Program-made: the position numbers and the translations under genes
Notes under the pieces: generated by a model
Seen by the model: the letters and a program-made list of their open reading frames with translations, nothing else
Told to the model about the DNA's origin: nothing
The model's database searches: none
NCBI GenBank assembly: GCA_933228675.1
Contig: OW121743.1
Location: 112,827,781 to 112,891,780 of the forward strand
Reading direction: 5' to 3'
DNA from: Stomorhina lunata
Taxonomy: Eukaryota; Arthropoda; Insecta; Diptera; Rhiniidae
Length of the DNA stretch: 64,000 nt
Shown here: positions 12,540 to 24,946 of the stretch, piece after piece
Position numbering within the stretch: the first letter of the stretch is position 1
How the letters are laid out: each line of letters starts with the position of its first letter

Positions 12540-12700
12540 TATTTTCACGAATTTCATTAATAATCGTAACATTTACGCAAATAACAAAAAGTCATCGGCT
12601 TCTGGTGGTATGGGCTGCATTGCCTGGTCTCGGGCCAATATTTTGTGCATTACAACAGCATAAACTTATTTTACACTTTCCAACTATAATTATGTAGGGT
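12540..12700. repeat. Dispersed repeat fragment, copy 2
   Basis: This is homologous to 1640-1750, with the same TCATCGGCTTCTGGTGG landmark at about 12591. Like copy 1 it borders the right edge of a CTATAG-type array. An open frame reads SSASGGMGC in both copies, but it ends differently and I do not call it a gene. Confidence 0.6.
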
Positions 12701-12914
12701 ATCAATATTCCCATAAATAATTTGTATGCTGAGTGAGGAAACGAACGATAAACACAGAAATTTATATAATGAAATGACTGAAACCCACGTAGACAGACAT
12801 ATTTTCAGTTTGAAGTGTTCTAGTACCCAAAACTTTTGCTTTTTACTAGAAAGAACATAGATTTTAGGGTAAGTGGATCTCCTCCGTAATGGTAATAGAA
12901 GTAACTACAAAATC

Positions 12915-13220
12915 TGGCGCCAAATAGCGACATTCGATATCGATCGAAAACTTAGACTTTGAAGCTAATATTGTGTAACATACCTTAGGGATTTTCAAAA
13001 TAGCTTATTTTGCAAAAAGTTAAATAAAATTAACATATCCATTTGTTTGTCAACACATTTAGTTTAAACGAAATTCATTTACTATCAGGGATCTACTGAC
13101 AAATAAGTTGTAATATAGTGAGCTTTAAATGTTAAATATTATCTAGATTATCCTTAAGGTATGCTACACAAATGTTTCTGAAATGTTTCGATCGATATGG
13201 AACGCAACGATTTGTCCCCA
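12915..13220. mobile_element. MITE family M, copy 1
   Basis: The copy has imperfect terminal inverted repeats: the left end carries CATTCGATATCGATCGAAAA, the right end its mirrored counterpart around 13185-13220. Inner arms at both ends carry a diverged ATTGTGTAACATACCTTAGG motif, one inverted relative to the other. There is no ORF. It directly abuts copy 2. Confidence 0.75.
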
Positions 13221-13545
13221 GGAGCCAAATTACCGCATTCGATATTGATCGAAAACTCAGACTTTTAAGCAAATATTGTGAAGTATACTTTAGGGATGTT
13301 CAAAGTCACTTTGATGCAAAAAGTTTATTGAAATTTGGTATCCATTTTGACTCGTTTTTAAAAATATATAGTTCAATTAAAACTCTTTTACTATTGTTCA
13401 TCTTTTGGCAAATAACTTAAAAAAAAATATATATAGTTAACTGTGTTTTTTTTAAATAATTATGATTATCCTTAAAGTATGCTATACAAATGTTTTGAAA
13501 ATATCTAAGATTTCGATCGATATCGAATGCGGTAATTTGGCCCCA
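13221..13545. mobile_element. MITE family M, copy 2
   Basis: The ends are GAGCCAAATTACCGCATTCG on the left and its near complement (CGAATGCGGTAATTTGGCCC) on the right, giving terminal repeats of about 30 bp plus weaker inner arms. It is 325 bp, noncoding and in tandem with copy 1. The ORF over 13172-13420 simply crosses the two copies. Confidence 0.8.
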
Positions 13546-15540
13546 GTTCTTTAATATAAGTTGTCTACTCTAAATTAAACCCATGAATTATAACACGAAT
13601 TTTAGCAATTTAAATAATTGTGTGACATTGGCCCCTTAGGCTTCAATATATATCCTTACATTTTTTCAGCATGAGCTTATATTATTATTATTTATATATA
13701 TTCGTCTGTCTCTTCCTTTGTCACCAAAAACTCATTGTGATTGTTTTTTGTCTACATTCATCCATTATTGTTTTAAAGAAAGTTCAAGAATATATATAGA
13801 TATAAAAAAATTATGAATACATTAACTTAAAGAAATCATAAAAAGTAGCAAAAAAAAAGATTTGTAAACCATTATGGTTTTTTTTTTTCAGGGTGAAAGT
13901 GAAAAGTTTTCTTTTATACATATATTCACTCGTACGTAGATTGTTAATGCCTTTTTTCGGTTTTCCCCTTTCTTAAAAGAAAATTGAAAAGTTTTTTTTA
14001 AGAACTTTTTTTATTATTTTTATTTCTTTGTGCTAAAAGACACCTTAACACGTTTCTCCTGGCAGTGATTTCTTCAAAAGAAAGAAAAAAAAATATATAG
14101 AATTTATGTTTAAATGCAAATGAGTTCTTTTTTTATATTTTCAACAGAATATTTTTTTTCTTTCCTCACTTATACAAGAGAAATCAAAGTAAAAAGCAAA
14201 AGTTTTTAGTTAAAATATGCACAAAAAAAAAACTGTTTAAAAAAATGTTTTTTTTTCTTTTTTGTAAAAATATGAATAAAACAAAATTGTAACAATTTAT
14301 TTAAATGTTTCTCTTTATAAAATATTCAGTTCTTTGTTCGAAAAAAGAATATTTTTGTGAAATACTTGAGCTCCAAACTGGAGCTCAACAAAAAAGTTAA
14401 GGTTAACATATTTTTTGTGTGAACTTTGTAAAATAAAAAAGTTTGAATAAAATATTAAAAAAATCATAAATACAATTGAAATTGTTTCTAACAACTAAAA
14501 GTAAAGCTAACACAAAAAAAACTGATTTTGTGTCATCATAAACTCGCCTGAGAAAATTAATATAAAGGTATTTTCTAAATAAATATTTCATGTTTTTTTC
14601 ATACAGATAAAATTTTACTCAAGGGCTAAACTACGAGTACTACAACTTAAAAATGTGAAAACTTAAAAGAAAAATTTTAAGCTATAATTTAAAATTTTTG
14701 ACAATTTTCATCAAAAAGTGCATAGTCTACAAGGAGAGTTCCAAATAGAATTTGTAGTTGTTTAAAGTTAAAATAAACTTATTTAAATATTAAACAAGTT
14801 AATCGGACACCATTCCCGGTTTTGTAAACACTTCGTATTACAAATTTCTGTATTAAATGTGACTGATGACACAAAGGCTTGTCTTTTTGGCACAAAAATT
14901 TTAAAGCGGCTTTTTAGATAGAATTTAACATGATCAAAAAAATGCTATTTGTTGCACAATTTCGAAATTTTTCCTGTTCTAGTAAATTCATATTTTAATC
15001 GAAATATACATTATTTTTTGTACAACTTTTCTCTAAAAATTACTTTTTAATTTTCCTCTGTTTGGAACTTTGTAAAACAGTAATTAAATAAATTGTACTG
15101 GCAGTAAATATTATTACAACTTTTCCATAAAAGTTTCTGGTTGTAATAGTAATAATCATATTTTTTTTATTTATTAGGTACATAATTTAAAGTCATAAAA
15201 TGTATAACTAGAACTAAAAAGTACTACTAAAATGTTTATAGAAATATAATTTTGCTTTTATAGTTTGGCGCATTTTACAACAGGAAATATCCATTATTTT
15301 TGTATGCTCTTATTAATAGGAAGAAAGTGAGGATAATACAAACTAACTAACACTCTATTAAATAAAAAAGTAATAAAAACAGAAATAAAAGTGGCAAAAA
15401 TTGAATAATTCGTTATGAAGGGAAAACTATAACATTCTCAACAAAAAAATATTGCATACTTTCTAAAGTTTCCAAAATTTTTTTACAAATTGATTTACAT
15501 ACTAAAGACCTCATTTATTATTCTTCTAAAGCCTCAATTA
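13546..15540. other. AT-rich DNA, no gene recognised
   Basis: No coding segment is supported. A small perfect hairpin with 10 bp arms and a three-base loop lies at 14366-14388. The rest is low-complexity A/T sequence. Confidence 0.45.
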
Positions 15541-15570
15541 ATCAGTCATTTAATATATTGTATATATTTA

Positions 15571-15632
15571 TTCATTATATGCTCGTACATATTTATTTGC
15601 TGATTAATAAATATGTACGAGCATATAATGAA
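15571..15632. repeat. Perfect 27 bp inverted repeat (hairpin)
   Basis: The arms 15571-15597 and 15606-15632 are exact reverse complements, with an 8 bp loop between them. It may be a solitary foldback or MITE relic; no target duplication is evident. Confidence 0.9.
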
Positions 15633-15699
15633 CAAATAAAATATTAAAATATGTTAAGAATATTTATTTAAAAATATTTATATTTATTGGGGTCGGTTT

Positions 15700-16150
15700 A
15701 ATTAAAAATTTTCTATAGAAAAATTTTTGATAAAAAATTTTCTATAGAAAAATTTTTGATAAAAAAATTTTCTATAGAAAAATTTTTGATAAAAAAATTT
15801 GTTATAGAAAAATTTTTGATAAACAAATTTTCTATAGAAAAATTTTTGATAAAAAAAATTTCTATAGAAAAATTTTTGATGAAAAAATTTTCTATAGAAA
15901 ATTTTTGATAAAAACATTTTCTATAGAAAAAATTTTGATAAATACATTTTCTATAGAAAAATTTTTGATAAAAAATTTTCTGTAGCAAAATTTTTATAAA
16001 AAATTTTCTATAGAAAAATTTTGATAAAAAAAATTTCTATAGAAAAATTTTCATAAAAAAAATTTCTATAGAAAAATTGTTGATAAAAAATTTTCTTTAG
16101 AAAAATTTTTGATAAACAAATTATCTATAGAAAAATTTTTGATAAAAAAA
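15700..16150. repeat. CTATAG/GAT minisatellite, array D
   Basis: A regular ~30 bp unit, TTTTCTATAGAAAAATTTTT followed by GATAAAA, repeats about 15 times. The GAT linker is the reverse complement of the ATC linker in arrays A1 and C, so this array is inverted relative to them. It ends at the foldback core. Confidence 0.92.
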
Positions 16151-16482
16151 CTTTCCAAAAAGAAAGAGTATTTGTATATGATTCCAATCCGCTTCATTCA
16201 TTTATTAATGTAATAGATCATTTATTGATAAAGAGCCAAAAAATGTTTGCGGAATAGGTTCTGTTTGTAAAAAAATTAAAAATAAGTACCAAATGCTATG
16301 TTTTCGTTCTGTCTAAAAGTAGGGATACTCCTACTGAAGACATGCCATAACCAACCGTCGAAACGCGTCGAGGAATTGGTTTCTCCGGAAACATTTGTTA
16401 ATTTTTTTATCGATAAATTGTCTGTTACATTAATAAATAAATGTAACGGATTGGGATCAAATGCGAATATCTCTTTTTGAAG
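16151..16482. mobile_element. Foldback-like core element embedded between two arrays
   Basis: The arms 16180-16232 and 16407-16458 are imperfect reverse complements of about 53 bp, and weaker pairing extends outwards to about 16151 and 16482. The centre contains CCAACCGTCGAAACGCGTC, shared with 480-790. Minisatellite arrays adjoin both sides. No coding potential is evident, so it is best described as a nonautonomous foldback or MITE. Confidence 0.7.
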
Positions 16483-16499
16483 AATATTTACATTACGAA

Positions 16500-17640
16500 T
16501 ATTTTGTTATTTTTAGATAAAAAATTTTTCTTAAAAAAAATTGTTGATACAAAAATTTATATAGAAACATTTCTAATAAAAAAATGTTCATTAGAAAATT
16601 TTTTGATAAACAAATTTTGAAAAAAAAAATCTAGAGAAAATTTTTTGATAAAAAAATTTCTATAGAAAAAAGTTTAATAAAAAATTTTCTGTAGAAAAAT
16701 TTTGATAAATACATTTTGTATAGAAAAACGTTTAATAAAATATTTTCTATAGAAAAATTTTTGATAAAAAATTTCTAAAGAAACATTTTTGATTTTGATG
16801 ATGTTTTATAGAAAAAGTTTTGATTAAACAAATTTCTATAGAAAAATGTTCTATGAAAAAATTTTGATAAAAACATTTTCTAAAAAAAATTTGATTTAAT
16901 AAAAACATTTTCTATAGAAAAATTGGATTTAACAAAAATATTTTCTATAGAAAAATTTAATTTAAAAAAAAATGTTCAATAGAAAAGTTTTTGACAAAAA
17001 AATTTTCTATAGAAAAGTTGTTGATAAAAAAATTGCCTATAGAGAAGTTTTTAATAAACATAGCAAAATTTCTGATAAAAAATTTTTTATAGAAAAATTT
17101 TTGATAGAAAAATTTTCTATCGAAAAATTTTTGATAAAAAAATGTTTGATAGAAAAATTTTTTATCAAAAAATTTTTGATAAACAAATAAACAAATTTTT
17201 TTAGAAACCCTTAAGGTCCGTAACACAATATATGCTTAAAAGTCTAAGTTTTCGATCGAAATCAAAACCAATTTGAAATAGGAAAAATTTTGATAAAAAA
17301 TTTTCTGTAGAAACATTTTTGATAAAAAAAATTTTTTAAGCAAAAATTTTTCTGTAGAAAAATTTTGATAAAAAAAATATTCTATATAAGAATTTTTAAT
17401 AAAAAATTTTCTATAGTAAAATTTTTGATAAAAAAATTTTCAAATAAAAAATTTTTGATAAAAAAAATTTTCTATAGTAAAATGTTTAATAAAAAATTTT
17501 CTATAGAAAAATTTTTAATAAAAAAAATTTTCCAAAACAACTTCCTATTGAATTTTTTTTTTATCAATAATGACAGAAAAAATTTCTTTAGAAACATTTG
17601 TAATAAAAAAAATTGTTAATAAAAATATTAAAAAAATCAA
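16500..17640. repeat. CTATAG/GAT minisatellite, array E
   Basis: Degenerate ~30 bp units of the same kind as array D, interrupted at about 17205-17265 by a fragment of a MITE family M end (TGCTTAAAAGTCTAAG and GTTTTCGATCG). Confidence 0.88.
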
Positions 17641-17794
17641 GTAGAAAACTTTTTCTTTTTAAAACATCTATTGTTCTGATTGAAAAAATACCTGTTTTGG
17701 TTAAAAGTATAAAAAACGACAAATCTGCCGACGATTTGTTTGTTCTGTGCTTTTATGCCGACCTCTGCTTATTTGTCAAATAAATATTATTTTC

Positions 17795-17870
17795 ATTATC
17801 CTAAAAGTATGCTATAGAAATGTTTTTGAAATATCTTACATTTAATAATAGAATCGGATGCAGCTCATTA
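17795..17870. mobile_element. MITE family M, end fragment
   Basis: ATTATCCTAAAAGTATGCTA is followed by GAAATATCTTACATTT, which matches one inner arm of the M family. The terminal portion is degraded. A related fragment with a similar neighbour (TGCTTAT motif) is at 29465-29545. Confidence 0.55.
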
Positions 17871-19083
17871 TGTGAGAGAAGTACCCCTTGTTCCAATTGG
17901 AGTTTCGTGGGAATTATATATAAAGTATGATACACAAATTTTTCTAAAACATAGCAGACGTCTCTAGGCCCATCATGAACACACTATAACATTATTGACA
18001 GTAAATACAGACTTGGCTCCCATTTATTCAATTTTCTAATGTCTCGTAAAAATTTATTTGTACAGTCAATCAAATTGCGTATAACCAATTCTGGTTGCAC
18101 CCAAAATTTAAAGTTTTTAGAGCAGTAGAGCAGTTCGTTGATTCCAACTTTTATTTTTAACTGTTTGTTACTATTAATTTAAACAATGCAAAATAAAATA
18201 TGTAATATGACGTTACATGTCAACTTCAAAGTGCACTTACCGATAAATAGTTGCCGATGCATTACCACTTATACCATCTTTTGACAAAAACTAGAAAATA
18301 CTTTTCAAATTATTTTTTGCCAAATCTATAATATATAGAAAATGCAAACAAAAAATTATGTGTAAAATTTCGTTTACATCTAATGCAATTTCTAAACCAA
18401 AGTTCAAAGGCTATTACAAGCTTTTCATAATATGAATTTATATCCATTTTGCCTAAAAATATGCTATTGAAAGTATAAACTTTATCAAAACCTAAATATT
18501 TGACTAAGCTTTCTTTTTTTTATGGTTTTTTAATGCCTTTATAAATGATTTATTACACCGGTAGTTTTAGTATTTAACATTTTCCTGAAACACAGCCGGC
18601 AAATGTCCAATGGCTGGTGTAAACGGTTTGAACCAAAAAAAAAGCAAAAAAATATTTTGTTGAACTTTGATTTAAGTTTCTAACTTCTATTTATTACCAT
18701 GAATATTTGCCAATTTTTTTTAGTGGCTTATATAATTTTTTATTTATTTTCAACTCTAGTAAAACATAAAAGTTTATTATTTTGAGGTAATGTTTTTATA
18801 AAGTGGAAAAAAAATTAAAAATTTATTTGCTAACAAATATTTTGCGGGTATAAAGAAAGTAAAGCTATGTATGAGTGTTAAAAGTAGAATGTATGTTTGA
18901 GTTTCCAAAAAAAAAAAAAAAAAAATGGTGCTGAATGTTTGTATTTCCGGTGTGAGGCTCTGTCTTTGCTTTTATTTTAGGTTGAAGATTTTATGTTCCT
19001 TTTTTATGGTTATTTATTTTATAAAGGTTGTTGCTCGCAGTGGTTATTTAGTAGAAATTTATTATTTGTATAAAAACAAGCTT
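17871..19083. other. AT-rich DNA, no confident gene
   Basis: Apart from the possible minus-strand exon at 18241-18290, nothing is recognised. A poly-A run lies at 18907-18924. Confidence 0.4.
18241..18290 (-). other. Possible short coding exon on the minus strand
   Basis: On the minus strand a TTTTCTAG acceptor is followed by 50 bp open in one frame, ending ATTTATCG before a strong donor GTAAGTGC. The peptide is FLSKDGISGNASATIY plus a partial codon. The two splice signals and the open frame are the only evidence; no family is recognised and no partner exon was found on this strand. A chance match is quite possible. Confidence 0.2.
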
Positions 19084-19235
19084 TAACAAGTAAGAGTTTT
19101 ATATTCGGCTGTGCCGAATCTTGTATACCCACCATAAAGTTGTGTTAAATTTAGAATCATATCTCATATATCTACGAGGGTGCAGCAAATTCAAAACGTG
19201 GACCAAATTGGAAAAAAGTTGTTACACTAGTTGGT

Positions 19236-19344
19236 ATTGTTGGTAAAATATTTGGAATAACTTCGATTGCAGTAGCTTTATAGTTCAACATTCAAAAGTG
19301 TGTAAGTGGTTTCCCTAGTATTTATTTACTTTGAAAAAAATTCG
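19236..19344. repeat. Target-site duplication of the LINE, left copy
   Basis: This 108-109 bp stretch is identical to 20530-20638. It belongs to the host interspersed element, and the LINE fragment starts immediately after it. Confidence 0.9.
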
Positions 19345-20232
19345 GGTTCAGTTTTGGGGCCACTTTTATTTTCAATGTACATAAATGACCTGCCACAATT
19401 TCTGAAGTACTCAAAGGTACATTTATATGCCGACGACGTTCAAATTTATGTGGATAGTTTGATTGAATGTATTGAGGAAAATATCGGGAAAGTCAATTTT
19501 GATCTAGATAGCGTGTACAGATGGGCTACCGCTAATAAACTTTTAATAAATCCACACAAATCGAAATGCATGATTATTCACAAAAAAAGTACCAGATATA
19601 ACTTGAATTCGGACGTAATACTAAATAACCACAAAATCGAATATGTGTCATCAGCAAAAAATTTGGGTGTTATCTTCAACAACAATTTAGAATGGTCCAA
19701 CCACATAAGAAAAGCTGCTGGAAATATTTATCTAATGTTACGTAGTCTATGGTCTACACAATATTTTACACCACTGAATGTCAGAATTTTAATAGCCAAG
19801 ACTTATTTGATGCCACGGTTGCTATATGGCAGTGAACTTTTCACTAGCTGTGATGCAGCAAGTAAAAATGTACTTCGTAAAACATTTAACAACATAATTA
19901 GATATGTCTATGGTGTACGCAGATTTGATCATATTTCATCTTTTCTAAACAAATTATACGGAATGTCTTTACATAATTTAATGGAATCGAAGGCATTAAT
20001 ATTGCTGCATAAAATCATATACACAAAGGAGCCATCGTACCTTTATAATCGTTTAATTTTTGCTAGATCGCACAGAGGTAATAAGCTAATCCCTCCAAGA
20101 CATCGAAGTCTTGTCTCTGAACATCAGTTTTTCATATATTCTATTCGTCTTTGGAACTCGCTTCCCCATTCCCTTCAAACAAACAACAACAATAACCAAT
20201 TTAAAAAGCTTTTACAAACAAATCAAAACTAA
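19345..20232 (+). pseudogene. Reverse transcriptase C-terminal fragment
   Basis: The frame encodes about 295 residues of a LINE reverse transcriptase. GSVLGPLLFSMYINDLP is followed by the catalytic YADD box in LYADDVQIY, then NKLLINPHKSK and NLGVIFNNNLEW in the thumb region, and a C-terminal IRLWNSLPHSLQ typical of jockey/CR1/I-type elements. The endonuclease, the N-terminal half of the polymerase and ORF1 are missing because of 5' truncation. The 13 codons upstream that extend the open frame (19306-19344) are target DNA. There are no internal stops, so the insertion is young, but the product cannot be an autonomous enzyme. Confidence 0.9.
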
Positions 20233-20530
20233 CATTGATATTGTTACTTATATGTGATTATTAAATATTTAAATATATATTTTTTTTTTCTCTCTTTTAA
20301 TCGTTAATTAATTACGTTTTTTTTATATAAATTGTATTTAATTTTAATTGATTATCTAATTAATATTTTTTTTTGTTTTAATTATTCATTAAATTATTTT
20401 ATATATTATTATTATTTTTACTCTTGTATAAACTATTATAATAGTATCAACTTGAATCGCACACTATAAATATAAGATTTTTATCTTGTTGTGTGCGCTA
20501 AACAAATAAATAAATAAATAAATAAATAAA
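19345..20530 (+). mobile_element. 5'-truncated non-LTR retrotransposon (jockey/CR1-like)
   Basis: The element begins abruptly inside the reverse-transcriptase domain at GSVLGPLLF and ends in a (TAAA)n tail of about 28 bp (20502-20530). Both sides carry the same ~108 bp of target DNA. The open reverse-transcriptase frame and identical duplication indicate a recent insertion. The 3' UTR is about 270 bp and contains no other gene. Confidence 0.9.
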
Positions 20531-20638
20531 TTGTTGGTAAAATATTTGGAATAACTTCGATTGCAGTAGCTTTATAGTTCAACATTCAAAAGTGTGTAAG
20601 TGGTTTCCCTAGTATTTATTTACTTTGAAAAAAATTCG
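20530..20638. repeat. Target-site duplication of the LINE, right copy
   Basis: Identical to 19236-19344. After it the host element continues with TTATCGTAACCGGG. Confidence 0.9.
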
Positions 20639-21721
20639 TTATCGTAACCGGGTATGGTTTTACATTAATAATTTGTTAAATACTTTTCGTTTGGCTTAAT
20701 ATTTAGTTAGGATAAATAAGTTGATAGTAATACAACTGGTCCATATATTTTGCTAGGAGTTCCTAATGCATCTACCATATACATAATCTTAATATGCTGT
20801 TTGTACCTCAGTATCTTTTTGATTGTAGATATCAAAAAGGGGATGTAATATATATATAAGAATTATAGCCAAATGTTGACCGATTGTAACAGAATTTCAC
20901 ACACTGCTTGGTATTTATATAAAGCTTATTTTTGCTAAATTTAGTGGCAATAGCAGTCACAGTTTCTAATTTAATAGCTTTTAACTGGTCCTTGTTAAAT
21001 ATTTTTTGGTTTCCGGGAGTGTTTTTTGTATGAAAGCTATAGTCAAATATGGACCGATTTCTATTAAAATTGATATACTGACCAATAGTTGAATAAAACT
21101 TCTTTATTCTAAATTTAGTCGTCATAGCTATTACAATTGTACTCAATTTGTCAGCATTCATGGGAGCTCTAATTAAATGTGAACCGATTTCCTCCATTTT
21201 CAGTACACAACCTTTGTTACATATTAAAAATACTTTTGTAAAATTTTGTCTCTCTACCTTTGGAGTTAAGGAGCTGTCGCGATTTTATCTAACGGACAGA
21301 CGAATATAAACCCCTTTTCTTTTTGTATTTTTGAGTTTCCGTAAGTTTTTTATATGGGAGCTATGGTCAAGTGGTGACCGATTGTAAAAATTTGCACACT
21401 GGCTGGCATTCACATAAGATTCCTTGTGCTAAATTTAGTGGCCAAAGCTATTAGAGTTTATCATTTGTTGCCATTTGAGTGAATTTCAGGTGGAATTTAG
21501 GCTGTTTCCGTAAGCTTTTTATATGGGAGCTATGGTGAACCGATTTCGATGAAATTTTATATGGTGCCTAGTGCTTATGTAAAACTTCTCATCATATGTA
21601 AAACTTGTCATCATAGCTGTTATATATACGGGAGCTATTACCAAATGTTAACCGATTTTGCCCAATTTCAATACCAAAATTTTTTGATAGATGAACAATG
21701 TTTCTACTAAGTTTCAGTGAG

Positions 21722-22873
<1,152 letters not shown>

Positions 22874-22949
22874 ATCGCTCAATCGTCTTAGAATTTCATA
22901 AGGATTCAGAAACGATATGTATGTTTTTGATTTTTGAGCCAATATTAAG

Positions 22950-23922
22950 GAAATTACAAACGGAATGACAATCTCAATATACCCCCCATTCTTTTTTGAT
23001 GGTGTTTATAAAAATGGACAGCGGACTTTTTTTATTATAAAAAACTATTAAAGACTTTTTTTTTAATATTTTTGATATTTTATGAATACGTATTGGGCTC
23101 TGAATATAATCATTTTTTAAGCCAGCAAAATAACTGCGGTTGCTATAAATTACCTAATGGACATAAGTATCTAAAACTATGGCAATATCTTAAATCCTAA
23201 AATAAATTTTCAAATAACTATCTGTTTATTAAACAGCTTAAGGTTATAACTTTATTTAAATTTTAAAAATGTATAACTAAAAAAAAATCAAGCTAAAATT
23301 AACAACCTCTACTTAAAGGCAAGGAAGCCTTTAGAAGAATTTTTCATTCAATTTATTAAAAATATATTTTTTTCTTAATTCTAAATCCTTCGTTACCTTC
23401 AACAGCTAAAGCCCTCTCAGCTAAAACTAATTATATTTAAAAAATTCTTTTTAAAAATTTTTATAATTCGTTTTTAAGATAAAGTGTTCTTTTTTTAATA
23501 TTCTGATACACCCTCTGCATCAAAAAAAAAAAATAAAGTAATTTCAATTATCTAATTACTTAGCTTAAAAGGAAAATCTTTTTCATTTTAATTTATATTT
23601 TTATGAAAAATATGAAAATGCTAAGCAAAAAAAGATTTGGTGTTTTAATACTGTCTACCCTCAACCTAATTTTGTAATATTTTTTTAAAGCAATATATTT
23701 GGATCTGTTACAATAAGAGTGGTATAACTCAAAATTTAAAGGTCTTAAACATAAAACTAAAAAAGGCAATCTTATACCTAAGGCAGTTTTTCACAGTAAT
23801 TGAAATCAAAATTAAATAGATTTAATAAAAAATTGTATTATTATCAAAATTGTCTTTAGGGGTAAATTTTGAAAATTAATCCTTACTTCTAGTAGCACTC
23901 AATTCCACTAGATATTAAGCAT
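22950..23922. other. AT-rich DNA, no gene recognised
   Basis: After the end of the DINE-like element at about 23010 the sequence is simple A/T-rich DNA with no supported features. Confidence 0.4.
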
Positions 23923-24240
23923 GGGCCAAATTGTTGCATTCGATATCGATTGAAATGTAAAATATTCCACAAGCATTTGTGTAGCATACTTTTAGGATAG
24001 TCTAAATAATATATAACATTATACGTTCACTACATTGTAACTTATTTGTAACAAGTTCCCTGATAGTAAAAGAATTTTATTTAAACTAAATGTTTTGACA
24101 AACAAACGGAGATGTTAAGATACTAAAGTTTATAAAACTGTTTGCAAAATATTTTTTTTTTGAAATTCCCTAAGGTATGTTACACAATATTTGCTTAAAA
24201 GTCTGAGTTATCAATCGATATCGTGTGCGACGATTTGGAT
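23923..24240. mobile_element. MITE family M, copy 3 (inverted orientation)
   Basis: The left end GGGCCAAATTG with GCATTCGATATCGATTG and the right end ATCGATATCG with CGATTTGG form terminal inverted repeats. Relative to copy 2 the interior is inverted: TTTGTGTAGCATACTTTTAG is near the left and TTGCTTAAAAGTCTGAG near the right. Noncoding. Confidence 0.75.
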
Positions 24241-24910
24241 TTTATAGAAAATAATGTTGCCTACTTTAAGGAGGTTTGAAATAATCTATATTGTTACTAA
24301 AAATCTGACAATTTTGTCAATTTTATACTTTTTGTAGTTGTTTTATATAAGTCTAATGCACTATAATCTCAATATATTACGATTACTTCCTATTGTAATA
24401 AACAGTTTGTTGAAAAAACCAAAGAAATTTAGTAAGGACAACCATTCCTCGTAGTATTTTCTCCTATTTTCTAGCCAGTTGGAGAACCACACATGTTATA
24501 AAAGTTAAAAGACAGAATAAGTACGAATTATATTGTTTCTGCAAAATATCAAAATGAAGCAAAGATTTATTACAAACAAAAGATATTTCAGTTTTATCTT
24601 TTTTTTCCTTCTTACACTTTTGCTATTGACTTTTTGGAAACTATAGACAAGGGGGTGCACCCCTACGTTAATACAGCCTCGACAATAGTATAAAGTGTAT
24701 ATGTATACGAATTGGGTTATCTTTCTCGGAAAGGATACAGGAGAGATTTGATAGGTTATGAAAAAAAGAGATAGTGAAGTTGAGCCATTTGTCATTATTA
24801 AGGTTTATTATTAAAGCTTTATGTTTTAAATTTGTTTTCTTATATCGACGGCGTGATATTGCTATAGAGCTGCATTAATAAAAAATTTGACTAGAAACTT
24901 ATAATTACAG
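24241..24910. other. AT-rich DNA, no gene recognised
   Basis: A 12 bp palindrome (24652-24663, GGGGTGCACCCC) is the only marked structure. The 96-codon minus-strand ORF has no recognisable domain and I do not call it. Confidence 0.4.
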
Positions 24911-24912
24911 AC

Positions 24913-24946
24913 AGCCCCAGACACGGTAATATCCGTGTCTGGGGCT
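24913..24946. repeat. GC-rich perfect hairpin
   Basis: Arms of 14 bp (24913-24926 and 24933-24946) flank the loop TAATAT. It is strikingly GC-rich for this locus. On the minus strand GTTCGAGCCCC next to it resembles a tRNA B box, but no tRNA fold or A box is seen. Confidence 0.85.

Noticed and set aside
12424..12663. 79-codon ORF ending SSASGGMGC
   Set aside because: The shared part in the copy at 1640-1750 is interrupted by a stop and ends differently; better explained as a dispersed repeat.
12830..12850. TTTTAGGGTAAGTGG as a second ratchet site
   Set aside because: It has GG between AG and GT and no pyrimidine tract, unlike the site at 2284/2285.
13172..13420. Plus-strand ORF of 82 codons
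   Set aside because: It crosses the boundary of two MITE copies and is not conserved in the other copies.
15150..15185. TTTATTTATTAG followed by GTACAT as a ratchet site
   Set aside because: The donor half departs from GTAAGT, so it is not distinguishable from chance in T-rich DNA.
19306..19344. N-terminal 13 codons of the reverse-transcriptase ORF
   Set aside because: They lie in the target-site duplication, which recurs after the element, so they are host DNA read by chance.
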